Of a stretch of DNA of 60,000 bases, positions 32,111 through 44,130 are shown piece by piece. The DNA lies in NCBI GenBank assembly GCA_030704615.1, contig CM060733.1, positions 73,472,001 to 73,532,000 on the forward strand, read 5' to 3'. The DNA comes from Takakia lepidozioides (Eukaryota > Streptophyta > Takakiopsida > Takakiales > Takakiaceae). The notes under the pieces were generated by a model. It did not search any database. It saw nothing but the letters and a program-made list of their open reading frames with translations, and had not been told where the DNA came from. Numbering within the stretch: position 1 is the first letter of the stretch; every line of letters starts with the position of its first letter. The position numbers and the translations under genes were made by a program.

Positions 32111-33615
32111 ATAGTACAATTTGCGGACTCAAAACGTCGTGGCAGAGGCATGTTCAAAATCAACAACTTGTTGCTGAAGCTGCCTTCCTTTAAACAAGGT
32201 CTTGGGCAAGCTTGGGCCAGGGCTAGTCTTCCCAATCAAAATCCCACCAAAAATTTCTTGGCTAAACTCAAAGCTGTGAATGTAGAGAGTCAAAAAATGA
32301 GCCTCGCCCTGGCTATCATTAGGAAAAGAAAGGTGGCTACCTTGACAAAGTGCCTGAAAGTTTGTCAATCAAGATTGGAGTCAACCCGATGTGATGAATA
32401 TACATACCATACCTATGTTGAGGCCAGATGTACCCTTGACTTCCCACATAAAATACAGGAGAGAAAGCTCAAGCTGCAGGCTGGGGTTAACTGGTCTACC
32501 AAGGGCGAGAAAATGACAATTTTTTTTTTTTGACAAAACCCGCACGTAGGGCAGCTCAAACCATCACAGAACTCATCGATCAACCTTCTGGCCTTTCTGC
32601 AACCACCCCCAAAGCAATGGCTGAACTTTCCAGCAAACATTTCCAGCAGCTCTTCAAGAATGACCACGCTGACCTCAACCCTTCTCCCACACAGATCGCT
32701 TTTCTGGCCCACACACCCACCATCCTTTCGGGTCAGAAAACCTCATCTCTAGAAGGGGATTTGACTGATACGGAGCTTGAGGAAGATTGTAAAAAACTTC
32801 AAAATGATAAGTCCCCGGGGATGGATGGGCTCTCTGTAGAGTTCTACAAGGCTATGTGGTCTGATATCTCCTTCGATTTTATGGAAATGGCAAATCATCT
32901 GTTTTTACAGGGTCCCAAGCTCCAGCGATGTCACGTGGGTGTCATCACCTTGCTGTTTTAAAAGGGGGGCTAGAACTAATATGTCCAATTACAGACCAAT
33001 CACCCTGCTGAATGTGGCATAAATTATAGCGAAAGCACTGGCTCTCAGACTGCAGCCTCTCTTGCCCTCTCTAATTTTCCCCCATCAAACAGGGTTCATA
33101 AAAGGGAGATTCATCCTAGACAATTTGCTTTCAATACAAGAGGTCCCTGAATTTGCTTTCAGATCCAACCAGCCATTGCGATGCTTCTCCTGGATTTTGA
33201 AAAAGCGTTTGATAGGGTAGAATGGCCCTTCCTCCTTGCAGCCTTGGCAAAGATTGGCTTTCCGCCGGATTTCTGCAGATGGGTGCACAATCTTCTAACT
33301 ACCTCTTCCAGTAGGGTTATTGTCAACGGTTTCATATCCTCCTCCTTCCCTTTGCAACGATCTGTCCGACAGGGGTGCCCACTGGCCCCTTTCCTTTTTC
33401 TGGTAGTGGCTGATACCCTTGGTTACCTGCTGGAGCAGAACCAAACATTAAGGGCCTCCGTATCACCAACTACATTACAAGACAACCTACTTATCTTATA
33501 GACTCGATGTTTGTTGATGATACATTTCTCATGCTTCAAGCCACTGTGGAAAATCTGAACTCTGCGGGGGACACGCTTAATTCTTTTTGTCAAGCCTCGG
33601 GTTTCAAGGTCAATT
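32111..33615 (+). pseudogene. L1-like LINE ORF2: reverse transcriptase region, 3' truncated
   Basis: After a linker the RT domain is clear: DKSPGMDGLSVEFYKAMW, then (frame-shifted) NYRPITLLNV, HQTGFIKGRFI, MLLLDFEKAFDRVEW, VRQGCPLAPFLFLV and FVDDTFLM at the catalytic YxDD position, where Y/F-A is replaced. A T12 run at 32520 causes or marks one frameshift. The sequence leaves LINE homology at about 33615 (after GFKVN), losing the thumb, RNase H, zinc knuckle and tail. Inactive remnant. Confidence 0.85.
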
Positions 33616-33905
33616 GTTGGTATCTATGGGCCTTTTTGGTTGTAGGACTTGTGAGCTGGATAGGTGGAGTAGAGTGGTGTTCGTCTAATTTTCCTTTGCC
33701 TTTGATGGTAGAGAGCTTCTTTTGTTGATGTAGGTGGGCTCTAACTTCCTCTTGCATTGGGTCTCTGTTGATGTCCAAGCTGGAAGGAGAGACAGGTCTT
33801 GGACTCGATTGTAATGTGTCATGATAGTTTGGGGGCTGTAACGGAGCTGGTTGACTTCCAAATGGCACAAATTGGTGTGCACGGCTAGAATATTGTCGAT
33901 ATTTG
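33616..33905 (-). other. Possible Q/P-rich exon fragment
   Basis: The minus strand is open from an acceptor-like tattctag near 33890 to about 33616 and encodes a Q/P/S-rich segment (FVPFGSQPAPLQPP). The open frame continues into the G21 tract, which is artefactual. No family. It may be an upstream exon of a transposon ORF cut by the LINE junction. Confidence 0.2.
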
Positions 33906-33926
33906 CCCCCCCCCCCCCCCCCCCCC
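33906..33926. repeat. Homopolymer C21
   Basis: Uninterrupted run of 21 C. A similar run of 22 lies at 34816 and a G21 at 57642. Confidence 0.95.
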
Positions 33927-34264
33927 ACGAGCCCTGACATCGCTTTTTGGCGATACACAGCGGTTTCTTGCGACGCCCAGGGGTGGGCTACTATTTTGCA
34001 TTGAATTGGGGGTGGATTTTTGTTTTTTCCCTGGTTTTTTTGGGGTGTTGGGAGACCACACGACAGCCATTGCTCTTGTAGGTGCACAAGTCTTGTTTAC
34101 TGCATGATCATTATGAGCAAGCATGAGTTGAGGGTGAGGCCGGTGCAGCACAAAATGAAATACGAGGTGAAAGATGGAAATATATTTACAAGCAATAAGC
34201 ATAAATGTTTTGCTCACAAGGGTTCAGACGTAGGCTGACTCCGTGATCTACACTCTGACTAGGA

Positions 34265-36532
34265 CTACTCATCCTCAGAGTCATCGGAGTCATGGCTATC
34301 CGATGAGCCTGATGACTCCGTGGAGGATATTACATCACTAGCACCCGGCCGGCCCTGCGCCGGAGCACCTGAAAGGGATCCCTGAACCCCCACAAAGCTC
34401 TCATCCAATCCCTGGCCATGGTCCCCCCCCCCCCTCTCATCCATTCTAGTGCCCTGTAGTGATGCAATGATCCCCTCCAAGTTGACCATGTTGTTCATGA
34501 GAGATTTCCAACCATGGTCCTTGCAGTGTCGCACTCTATCCGAGAGGGCTTCCTCTTAAACACGCGTTGCTACACATGCCACAAATTAAAGTCAGTTCCT
34601 CACGATGTTGGAGCCAGAAAGAAGACAACACAAAATATATAGAGAAATATGACTTACAAATTGAGTGATACAACCCTCGGATCCGCCGGGGCCCCATTTG
34701 TGGACATAGTCGTGCTTCTCAAGGTGGAGTGTTGTTGCGGGGCGTGCCTTCTCAAAACTGGCCTTCTTTGCCGCATCATTCTCTCCCGCAATGAGCGCAT
34801 CCCACGATACCTATGCCCCCCCCCCCCCCCCCCCCCCAATTAGTGAATCACACACATACGTTGCATCGAATCCACCTCATTAATGCACATGCAACAAATG
34901 GAAGGTGAAATGATTCAAGGATTTGTCAACCTATGTAATTCCAAAAGGTGGTTTGGGTGCGACCCCCTTCACCATTGCATTCCGAATGGTCTCTCCGGCA
35001 CGGTACCTCTTGTCCTTCAAGTTCCGCCCCACCATCTCCATCAGCCTTATGTCACTCCAATTGCCTGGAAACCCGCGGCGGTCTATCTCCTTCACAAACG
35101 CCCGCCTCTTGCCATAGTCCTGTTGAGCCCACTCAAGGTACCAGGGGAACCACTGCAATGCGAGGTCGAAGGCCTGCTTCTTCATAACCTCCTAGTACTC
35201 ACCGCAGGGCATATTGACCTCCACCGGTGGCACCACAATCTTTGCCAACTCCGGGTCTTTTGCCCCCCGGGATATCTTATTTTTCCCACCTTCTCCCTTC
35301 TTTGCATCCTCCTTCCCCTACTCCTTTGTTACCCCACTGCCTTTCCCCGCATGCACGATCGCCTCTTCATGTCCACGGGACTTTTTCTTCTTCTTCTGCT
35401 TCTCGTGCCCCTTCTCGACGACTATATCCTTCCCCTTCCCCGCTACTTCCTCTCTCTCCTTCTCCTTCTCCCTTCTCTCTCTCTCGTCGGCAACCCTTTT
35501 ATTGATGGAAAAAAGAACCTCGGGAGGTCGAGGTCTCTTCTTCTTACCTTTGGTGTTCGGGTCCCTCACGAACACCACGTGCCCTTCCTCATTGGCAACC
35601 TCACTGGGCTGCACCAATGAGGCCAAGAATGCCACTGCCTCCTGAAGACAAATAACCCCCCCAAACTCAAAAAAAAAAAACAAACAACAAAGAAAAACAT
35701 GCATGCAAAGCAAAGGACAAAACATGGAATGGGCAAGGTGCGACGGATGTACCTTTGCAACCTTGGCCGACTCGGCCCCGGTGTCATCCGATGTGGGAGG
35801 AGTCCCCGCTGCCGGAAGTCCCTGCACTATCCCCTCCCGGAGCGATGGTGGAAGTAAATTCCACAACACCATAGCCCCCGGCGGCGCCCCGTAGTCCAGG
35901 TCCTTCTTTGCTGACCGGTCAGGCTCTCCGGTCGGCGTCGCTGACCGGCTAGGCTCTCCACCGGCCCCTAGCTCCTCCCTCCCCCCAAATCCTCGGCTAT
36001 GACGAGGCGCTTCTGCAACTCATCCCTCTCATCGGCCTCTCTCCTCACCTCCTCCCTCATCTGAGACAGTGGGCTAGGAGCCAACACTTCCCGAGGCCTT
36101 TGAACTTGACCTTGGGCTTTGGCAAGTGTAGCCTTCACTGCGGAGGAAGGGCTCGGTAGAGGGGTGAGATCCAAAAGCTCCCCATACCGGGACGCCGAAT
36201 GGGTGATGCGCTTGCCAAAGGTACATTTCACCCGTCTTGGTGGCCGGGGGTGTGCTCAACTGAGCCAAGGGAACATTATCCGGCTCAGCAACAACCTCCC
36301 AAATAGAAGAGCTGGCTAAGCCGGCCCCTGGCGCATCCAAGACGGGGACAATGGGAGGGGGGGTATTGGGCTCAAGTTGCGGGCGAACCCTCTGGACACG
36401 GCTGTCGATGGGGCTGGTAGCCTGTGAGGTGCCAGCCCGCATCACACGTCCCGGGATAGCAAACGGGTGCCCCGCGGCTTTCTTTGGGGTAGGGGACTTC
36501 TTCTCTTTCCCCATATTCCTGGCACCTGTCAT
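34265..36532 (-). pseudogene. Unrecognised four-exon gene with acidic tail, damaged (family X, copy 1)
   Basis: Minus-strand gene model with consistent phase-0 splicing. Exon 1 is 36532-35753, exon 2 is 35641-34973, exon 3 is 34810-34658 and exon 4 is 34552-34265. Exon 1 is P/S-rich with a coiled segment (EEVRREADERDELQKRL). Exon 2 has a Lys/Glu-rich nuclear-type region and then a W-rich module (LQWFPWYLEWAQQDYGKRR, NWSDIRLMEMVGRNLK). Exon 3 encodes SWDALIAGENDAAKKASFEK and HKWGPGG. Exon 4 ends in a Ser/Asp/Glu tail. Exons 3 and 4 match a second gene at 59.1-59.7 kb. Damage: frameshifts near 36230 and 35985 and in-frame TAG codons at 35318-35320 and 35192-35194. Function unknown. It is probably a CACTA accessory protein, because the second copy lies inside a CACTA end. 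Confidence 0.55.
34816..34837. repeat. Homopolymer C22 within intron 2 of family X copy 1
   Basis: On the gene strand it is G22, five bases upstream of the exon 3 acceptor (catag). A G-run replacing the usual pyrimidine tract is unfavourable for splicing. Confidence 0.9.
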
Positions 36533-36559
36533 GCAAACCCGACATTAGGCCTTCGTGGA

Positions 36560-39500
36560 AACAACCTCTAGATTCCATATAAAAAAAAAAAACAAAGCAT
36601 ATGGGGGGCTGAGAGCAGCAACTGCTGCTGCTCTCAGCTCCCCCCCACCAGAAAGTAAAAGTCAAAATGTAGGGGGGGGAGTTGCTGATGCCCAGTCAAA
36701 CCCCCCTCCCCCCCACCTTCTTATTTATTTATTTTTGCCCCCTCTCTCCCTCTCTCTCCCTCTCTCCAATGATCTGGCTGGTTTTTCTTAAACCCAAGAG
36801 GTTTGGTCAAGAGGTATTATGCTTAAACCCTTGTTAACCATCTTCAAATTTCATCCATACTGGATGATTTTATATTTTGGATTTATTCCTAAATTGGTTG
36901 ATTTTTGTTAAATCATGTTACCTAGATTATTTGGTTTATAAGGTCATGAGTACTAACCCTAATGAATGCCAGATTTTATTCATCATAATGTGGATGTCAT
37001 CCCTGCTGGATAAAACCAGGAAGTTGTAACCGTTTGCTGTTAGCCATTTCATCCTTCTTGGATGAAATCGCAAAGGGATTTCTTTATCACCTCTCTTGCC
37101 TTATAAATTTGCACGATACTTGTGCTTATGGAGTGCTGGAGCTGAGTGACGGTGGCAGAACGTTCATTTAGCACAATTCTGGTGCTTTTGATTGTTGTGG
37201 AGATACGTAATTCAAAGCCTGCAGGTGTTCTGGCAAGATTCCAGTACCTTACTACCTCTCTTGGGGTGCGCAATGGCGGCAGTGCCTTCAATTCCCTCGC
37301 TGCGGTTGTCTCTTCTTTTGGCGGGCAATCGACCCTTGTTGTGATTGCTTGTCGAGCCCTTCATTGATCATTTAAGATAAAGTGGCGCTCTTAAGATCTC
37401 AGGGAGTTCCTCAGACTTGATAAAATGCTTGTAACTTTCAGCAAACCACTTCTTTTGTGTTCTGTCGATTGCCGAGTCTTGGACGCCATGTCGAGCCCTC
37501 TTCCACAAACAATTAAGGTTGTGGCTTATCTCTGCTTCGTTTTTTATCTGCTCCTGCTTTAGAATGTATATTGTACAGCGATGACAAGCGTGAGACCTGC
37601 TATTCACCTGGGGTTCCACAGTGATCACTAACTTCTGGTTTTTGGTTGCGTGTGATGGGAGCAGTTGAGGGTCCTCACTCAATATGATTCATGAAGCTTG
37701 CAGTTGACTGAAACCAGCAGTTGAAGCGACAAAGACAACAGCTATTTCTTCGGGGAGCTGATTCACTTCTGCCTCCTTACTTTGATCTTTCTGGCTATGC
37801 TTTCAACCTGTTTGTTGAGCAGCAATTCATTAGCTGAGCTTTCTTAGAATTCAAACTTTCTATTAAAGACTCTTGGTTTTGTTTTCAGCTGCATTCTGTT
37901 ATGATACTGGAAATACTATTTCCAAACCAAAATGTACTCTTGATTCCAGTTTATGGTGCTGTATTTGCTGCTCTGGCTTAAATGATACCAAGCAGCACAA
38001 TAGGAAGGCTTATGGGAACTCAGACAGTTTGTTTAAGGCCCCTTAAGCTATTAAGGATTAAACCTATGCAGGCCCTATGGTTTTCTGATCCTCCCTAGAT
38101 GCTTTGACCTTGCAGACACTTTGCTAAGGTATTTACATACTGTCCCCAGACCTAAACCATTCTGGAACATAAAACAAAGCCCTTGATACTGCTCCTTGAT
38201 TACAAGCTGCTTAGAAATGTGTCTGCAGCTCTGCTCTGGTTTTTGTGTTACTAAAAATGCTGGAACTATCTTTCCAGAATGCAATGTAACCATGGATGAT
38301 GAATTTAGCAGTTTGAATGTTTGCTTACCTGCCATGCACAGTTATACTATTCTAAATGGAGCATAACCAAGCATGTATTACATGCTTAGGACTCTGTTTT
38401 TCAGAATGTAAAGCTGGCTTATATAGGGGTGGCTTTCTAAATGATGTCTGTGCTACCAAAACAGACTGGGATTCTTTTTCCAGGGTGCAATATAGACACT
38501 GGTGGTAAATGTAGCAATCTGTATACTTGCTGTTCAACACCTTGTTAATGCAGTTATACACTGGCCCCAGACCTAAACCAGGTCTTGGGGCAAAAAACAA
38601 GGTATCTGGTCATACCCTATGTGTGTAAATTGCTTAGAAACAGTCTGCAGCTCTGATATGGTGATGGTGTTACAAAAAAGCTGGAACTTCTTTTCCAGGC
38701 TTTCAATGTAATCAAGAGTGGCAAATTTAGCAAGCTGAACTAGTTTTTCCTGCTATGCACAGTTGTTAATGTTCCATATGAAACATACCCAAACATGTAG
38801 CACTTGTTTGGGTCCCTGTTTGGATGAATATAAAACTGGCTCATGTATTGAGGTGGATTTCTATATTATCGCACCCCCCCCACCCATAGATTTCATGAAC
38901 CTTGAAATCTGTTGAATGTCATAAGACTGGTTTTTGAATGAAGGATGGTTGATAATGCCTTGTTATGAGGCTGATTTGTCGTTAATTTGACAAAGACCTT
39001 GTTTGGTCTTGTCCATGTCTCGACAAGACCTAGTATCTTCCCTCTCTTTTGTGCTGCTCACAAAAACAAAAAAAAACCAGAAGGTATGTCTTAGAACTTC
39101 CAGCGAGTGAGGTGAGCTGCTGCTCAGTCCCCACCCCCCCCAACCTTCTGGTTTTTTTAATTTCCATCAGGATGTGGAGAGAGAGGGAGAGAGAGGGAGT
39201 GTTGAGAAAAAAAAAAAAAAAAAAAAAGAAGGGACCGAGCAGCTGTTGCTGCAGAGCTCTGCCAACCCCCCCCCCGCCATCTTCTTTTTTATTTATTTTT
39301 CCCTCATCTCTCCCTCACTCTCCCTCTGTCCCTCTCTCCAGTTCTCAAGCCTAACCAATTTTTTCCTTAAGCCTATCTGGTTTGGAAACATTTTGAGTCT
39401 GTTTCATCCTTGATTAATTTTAGGGGCCTCATGCATACCAATTGAGAGCTGTACCTATATATTTTTTTCATCCTGTTTGGATGGCATCCATACCGGATGA

Positions 39501-42190
39501 CAGCAGAGATGAAAACCATGAATTATTTACTGGTAACTATCAGTTGTTAAGCGATTTCATCCCGTTTGGATGAAATCGTAAGGGGTTTCTTGCCTTATCA
39601 CTTATGCTGGAGGTGAGTGATGGCGGTAAAGTGCTCGTACAGCCCAAATCAAGGGCTTTTGATGCTTCTGGAATTGAGTAATGAAGGCTACGCAGCCTGG
39701 CAGCAAAATTCCAGGCTCTTTTACTGGCCCTGGCATGTGCAGTGGCGGCAAGCTTTCATCCCCTTTGCTGGTAGCCGCATTCTTTTGCGGAGCAATCGAA
39801 CTGGTTTCCTGTTGTTCTCTTGAATGCTCATTAAGGGTTTTCAGGACATCTCTCTTACCTGATAAGCTTCCCTTTACCTTCAGCAAACCACTTTCTTTGT
39901 ATGCTCGTTTGGATGCAAGTTGTGGACGCCATGTCGCAGTCGTCTCCTCTTCCACAAGCCCTTAAGGTTTTGGAATGAATTCTGCTACGTTCTCTGCACT
40001 TGCCAGCTTTAGGTTACATGTTTGACAGCGATAACATGCGTGAAGGTCTGTGATTCACCTGGGGTTCCACAATCCTCACTAACCTGTTGGTTTTTGTGGG
40101 GGCTTGTGATGGGACCAGGTGAGGATCTTCACCTGATATGATATCGGAAGCTTGCAGGTGCTGTGAACAATGCGGAAGGAGCTGATGATGGTGTATACTG
40201 CCAAGGCTGCTTGCTTCTGCTTCTGGGATACTTCAATAGGGATCTTTTGACTCTTACCTTGTTTTCTGGTCCTTTGGCAACCAAGTTTACTTGTTAAAGA
40301 GTAATGGCATAGCTTGGCCTCCTAGAATATTACATACATTCTATTGGTGGCTATCTGTTTTTTGACAAAGCTGCAATGTAGCATTTTTTGGACTTGGCTA
40401 CACTTTGACAAGGCTCTGGTTTGCCCACTCCAAGCATAATTATGCTATCTGATGGGTCAAACAGTTGTGATCAGGCAGCAATAGTTTAAAGGCTACTGAG
40501 CTGTATGTATGCTTAGCCCTTTAAAGATTACAGACATTCTTTTGGGCTCCCTAAATGCTGCTGAGTTTTGACCTGATATCAGCAAGTACCCTTTGAGTTT
40601 GTTTTGACTTAGACCTTATGGTGATAAGGCCCTGGCACAGTATGTCCAGGCCTGGATCAACATAAGAACAGTCCCAACAACTCTATTTCTCCATCTTTGC
40701 TTAGTAAATTGCTATGCAGGGCATCTGAGAAAGCTTTTGTAGAATGTGCAGATTGTCTTTGAAAGCCCCCAGTGGCTCCTGAGAAATATGGCCTGCCAAC
40801 TAGTGCCTTTTGAGGACGATTTTTATTCTGGCAATGTGCTAATAAGGCTTTGCAGCAACACTTTAAGGCCTGGTCTAGCCTTTAATGTTAGGGCCTTACC
40901 ACTCGGAGCGGCAGTGGAAGTCCCCGCAACCTGCTGAAGGCTTGCTGATTGGTTGATGGCTCGTAAACTGACACCCTCAGCTACCACACGGTAGGAAAGG
41001 CAACAAGAAGGCCATATGACGTGGTGCTTATGTGGAGCCTCTCCGTGAAAGCAGGATTTCCAGGGACTATTGCCTGGAAATCCGAAAAGTTAGGGAACTA
41101 CTTTGTTGCGATCTGCTCTTTCTCACCGTGGCCCTCATCTGGTTCATTCATTTTTGCTTCTCAACGATCTGTTCCCGTGCCCCACTGCCGCTCATGTGGT
41201 AGCGTTGGTTTGTTTTTGCTGACATGGGCCTACTCTCCTTAACATACAGGTGCTATAATCCTAGCCAGGGACTTCCATGTCACTCGAGCTCACTGCCGCT
41301 CGTGTGGTAACGCCCTTAATTCAAGCAATTGTGTTTGTAACTTGGTATCAGTTCCAACAGCTCTGTCTCTCCTTTTCTGCTTAGTAAACTACTCTGCAGG
41401 ACATCTGAGAAGGCTTTTGTAGAATACAATTGATCTTTGAAACCCCTCTGTGGTTCTTGAGGAATGTGATCTGCTAGCTGGTATCTGTTGAGCATGCTTT
41501 TAATTCTGGCAGGGTGCTGATAAGGCTCTGCAGCAAAGTTTTAAGGCCTAGTCTTGCTTTTGATAATTCAAACAGCCCTGTTTATAACTTGGTGGTTGGC
41601 TGGTACTTAATATGATTGTTTTTCACTGTGGCATGGGGTTGATAGTGCTTTGAAAAAAGACCTGATGTTGTTTTTCTGAAAGCCCATACAACCCTATGTA
41701 TATTTCTTTTACTTAGATACTACTATGCAAATGTTTAAACTTGGTGTAATAACTCTGTCACATCTATAATGGTTTTAAGTTGGTTCTGGAATGATATCTC
41801 CAGAGCTTAATTTCTGCTCCATGGCATGTTACACCTGTCTAGCTGATGGGTGGTGGACTTTCTTTAAAAGAAAACAGGTTTATGTCCATGTTGCATGCCT
41901 TACAATCCCCACCCTCCCACCCAAAGATTTCAGATACCCTGAAATCTGCAGGGGTCAATCAAATCAGATGCTGAGTTTTGAAGAAGTTGTTAGATAGTGC
42001 CTTCTATGAAGGTTGCGTTGTCTGTTACTTGACAATGACTTTATAAGTCTTGTCTACGTCTTGACATGACATAGTATCTTCCCTCTGTCCCATCAGTAGC
42101 TGCTCAGTTCCCCCCCCCCTTCTTTTTTATTTATTTTCCCTCATCTCTCCCTCACTCTCCCTCTGACCCTCTGTCAACTGGGTCTAAGGA
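36560..42190. repeat. Tandem segmental duplication, units of about 2.6-3.0 kb
   Basis: Unit 1 begins at about 36590, unit 2 at about 39050, and a third partial unit at about 42085. Ordered landmarks recur: a C-run with a (ctccctct)n tract (36640-36770, 39130-39340, 42110-42180), ttggatgaaatcg (37060, 39575), gtggacgccatgtcg (about 37480, 39925), cacctggggttccac (37605, 40055), agcttgcag (37695, 40150), and gacatgac/gacaagacctagtatctt near the end (39020, 42065). The units differ by many indels. No conserved protein was found in them. Smaller repeats of about 240 bp occur inside unit 1 (38.1-38.9 kb). Confidence 0.65.
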
Positions 42191-42950
42191 ATTGTTATCC
42201 CAACTTCCATTTTTTTCTAAGAACCAGGGTTGCATAATAATGAGGATGAAAATCAACCGGTTTTCATCTCAAATACCTAGACTTCATCCAATTTTTCATT
42301 ATAGCCTATCCTAATTTCATCCAGCCTATACGGCAGCTGTGATGAATTTCACCCAGGTAAGATCTCTCGATGTTTTTCATCTTACTGTAAATGAAAATCA
42401 TTAACTGACTTTCTATCAGTCGAGATCAGTGCTGAAAATGATGAAAATCATCCTGCCACTGGATGACTGTCGTGGCCTGACAAGGTGTTGTTACTGCAAA
42501 CCCTATCCCGGCCTCAGAATCTAGCGATGGCAGCCCGAAGAAGATGAAGGATTTCGTGCTGTAGTTAGGTTGTGCTGCCGCTTCCAGGTTTTTTTTTAAG
42601 CCTCTATGCATGCCGGCCTCATGGATTCATTAAGGAGACGGCGGTTTTTGTGATATGCGGGAAGCCACTCTTCCCCTTTGCCTCGTTTTTTGTTGCACTA
42701 GGGAACAGATGGCAGTAATGGCTGATTACTGCCTAACTTTTTTTGGGGATTCCCTAGTCAGCCGCTGTGGGTTCATCCTCAGGGAAGTCACTTCCAAATA
42801 TTCCCAACCGACATGCAAAAAAATATAGGGTGCAATTTATTTTGAAAAGATAAAAATTAGAAAACATTTATAATTAATAATGGGTACATTATATTGTGTT
42901 AGGGAATTTAAACAAATATAGGGTTTAAAATAATGATTCATTTAAAAAAA
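42191..42950. other. No gene seen
   Basis: Contains repeated gatgaaaatca motifs (42245-42450) but no ordered array and no ORF worth reporting. Confidence 0.4.
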
Positions 42951-42954
42951 TTAA

Positions 42955-43435
42955 GATTACTATAGGTTGAGATAATACATGTGGACACGTGTCGTCTAGT
43001 GATTAGTTCGTGGACACGTGTCGTGCATTTAGAGTTTAGGGTCTAATGGTAAAGAAGGGGGTCTGAGCGCGGGGGTTTCCCCTTTTCTAATGGTGAGGGA
43101 GGCAGTTTCCTGTCGATTGTCATCCATGAGGGCACAAGATTTAAACCTTCGAATCCCTGTGGATTGATAGCTACAAGAAACCTGTTTGGGTGGATGGTCG
43201 ACAGGAAGCACGAGAAGCAGCAGTGGTAGACAAAATACGAGGAGGGCCAGGGGCTGACAGAGACGAGGAGAAGCTTCGAGGGAATATTTTTCGGAGCCCT
43301 GTCAATGGTGGGATAATCGGGGCAGAAAAGTGAATGTGCACAAAGAGAAGCAGACGACAAGATGTATCGCAAAGTTTCATGTCCATTGTCATCTGAGAGG
43401 GCCGAATTTTAAAGCACAAGATTACCTTCCAAAAC
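42955..43435 (+). pseudogene. OSB/PDF-like fragment
   Basis: The plus strand encodes SLWIDSYKKPVWVDGR (43157-43203), then in a shifted frame EYFSEPCQWWDNRGRKVN (43282-43335), and RGPNF at about 43400. These are the same three elements as at 16.6-17.1 kb, here in the order LW..P.WV, WWDNR, P-[DN]-F, so parts of two consecutive PDF-like motifs are represented. Frameshifted and without an OB-fold domain, so a relic. Confidence 0.5.
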
Positions 43436-43439
43436 AAAT

Positions 43440-44130
43440 TATTTTATTGTATTATTAATATAGGGTATTTAATATTTGTTTAGAACAATAAAATATAATT
43501 AAAATAGCATATCAAAAATTCACCATATCACAAAATTATGTAATTATAGGATATTAAAAAATACCCAAAATAAAAGTAATACCCCCCTACAAAATACCCA
43601 TTTATCTCACGTGCCCTATACAAGTGATATAGAGTGACTTCTCCGGGGGTTCATCATGGAATGTCGAAAAGCCAACGACTTTTTGGGTTTTTCAGATCCA
43701 TCTTCTTCTAGTTTTCTTTTTTTTTGAGCGGTATAGTCTCTTATGGGTAATCACTCCCCAGAATGCACGGACCCCTTCTAGTGTTGGCATTTTGAGCTGG
43801 GATGTATGTGTGTGAGATACACATCCTTGACTGTACTTTTTTTGAACAGTATAGCTTCTGTTGAGCTTGGGCAATCATTTCCAGAACAGTGATTGCTTAA
43901 AGACACCTGTTTGCGTTAATAATTAGGGCTGTGATGTATGTGTGGGACACACACATCCTTGAATACACCCTGATTTGCTTTGCCCCCTGTTTTACATGTG
44001 ATAACTGGTTGATATACCCAAACCTAACATCTGCAGTTACCCTGAGATAATTAAGCTTCTGGGATAAACATATCTGTGCTGCATATGTCTTTTTACAGCA
44101 GCATTTTGGGTACCAATGAAGCAAAGTTTC
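43440..44130. other. AT-rich DNA with a two-copy about 150-bp repeat
   Basis: 43440-43620 is very AT-rich. 43725-43835 and 43845-43965 are related (gtatag..tct, gggatgtatgtgtg, acacatccttga). No gene. Confidence 0.5.

Noticed and set aside
35192-35320. TAG read as a sense codon (variant genetic code)
   Set aside because: The PRMT gene has no in-frame TAG, and other transposon frames also contain TGA and frameshifts. Decay explains the stops better.
34883-35645. Plus-strand frames of 245 and 143 codons
   Set aside because: Antisense to exon 2 of family X. The Lys/Glu-rich coding strand gives Ser/Leu/Phe-rich shadows.
39049-39413. Plus-strand frames rich in lysine and glutamate
   Set aside because: They run through poly-A and GA-rich tracts in the duplicated unit and have no counterpart in the other units.
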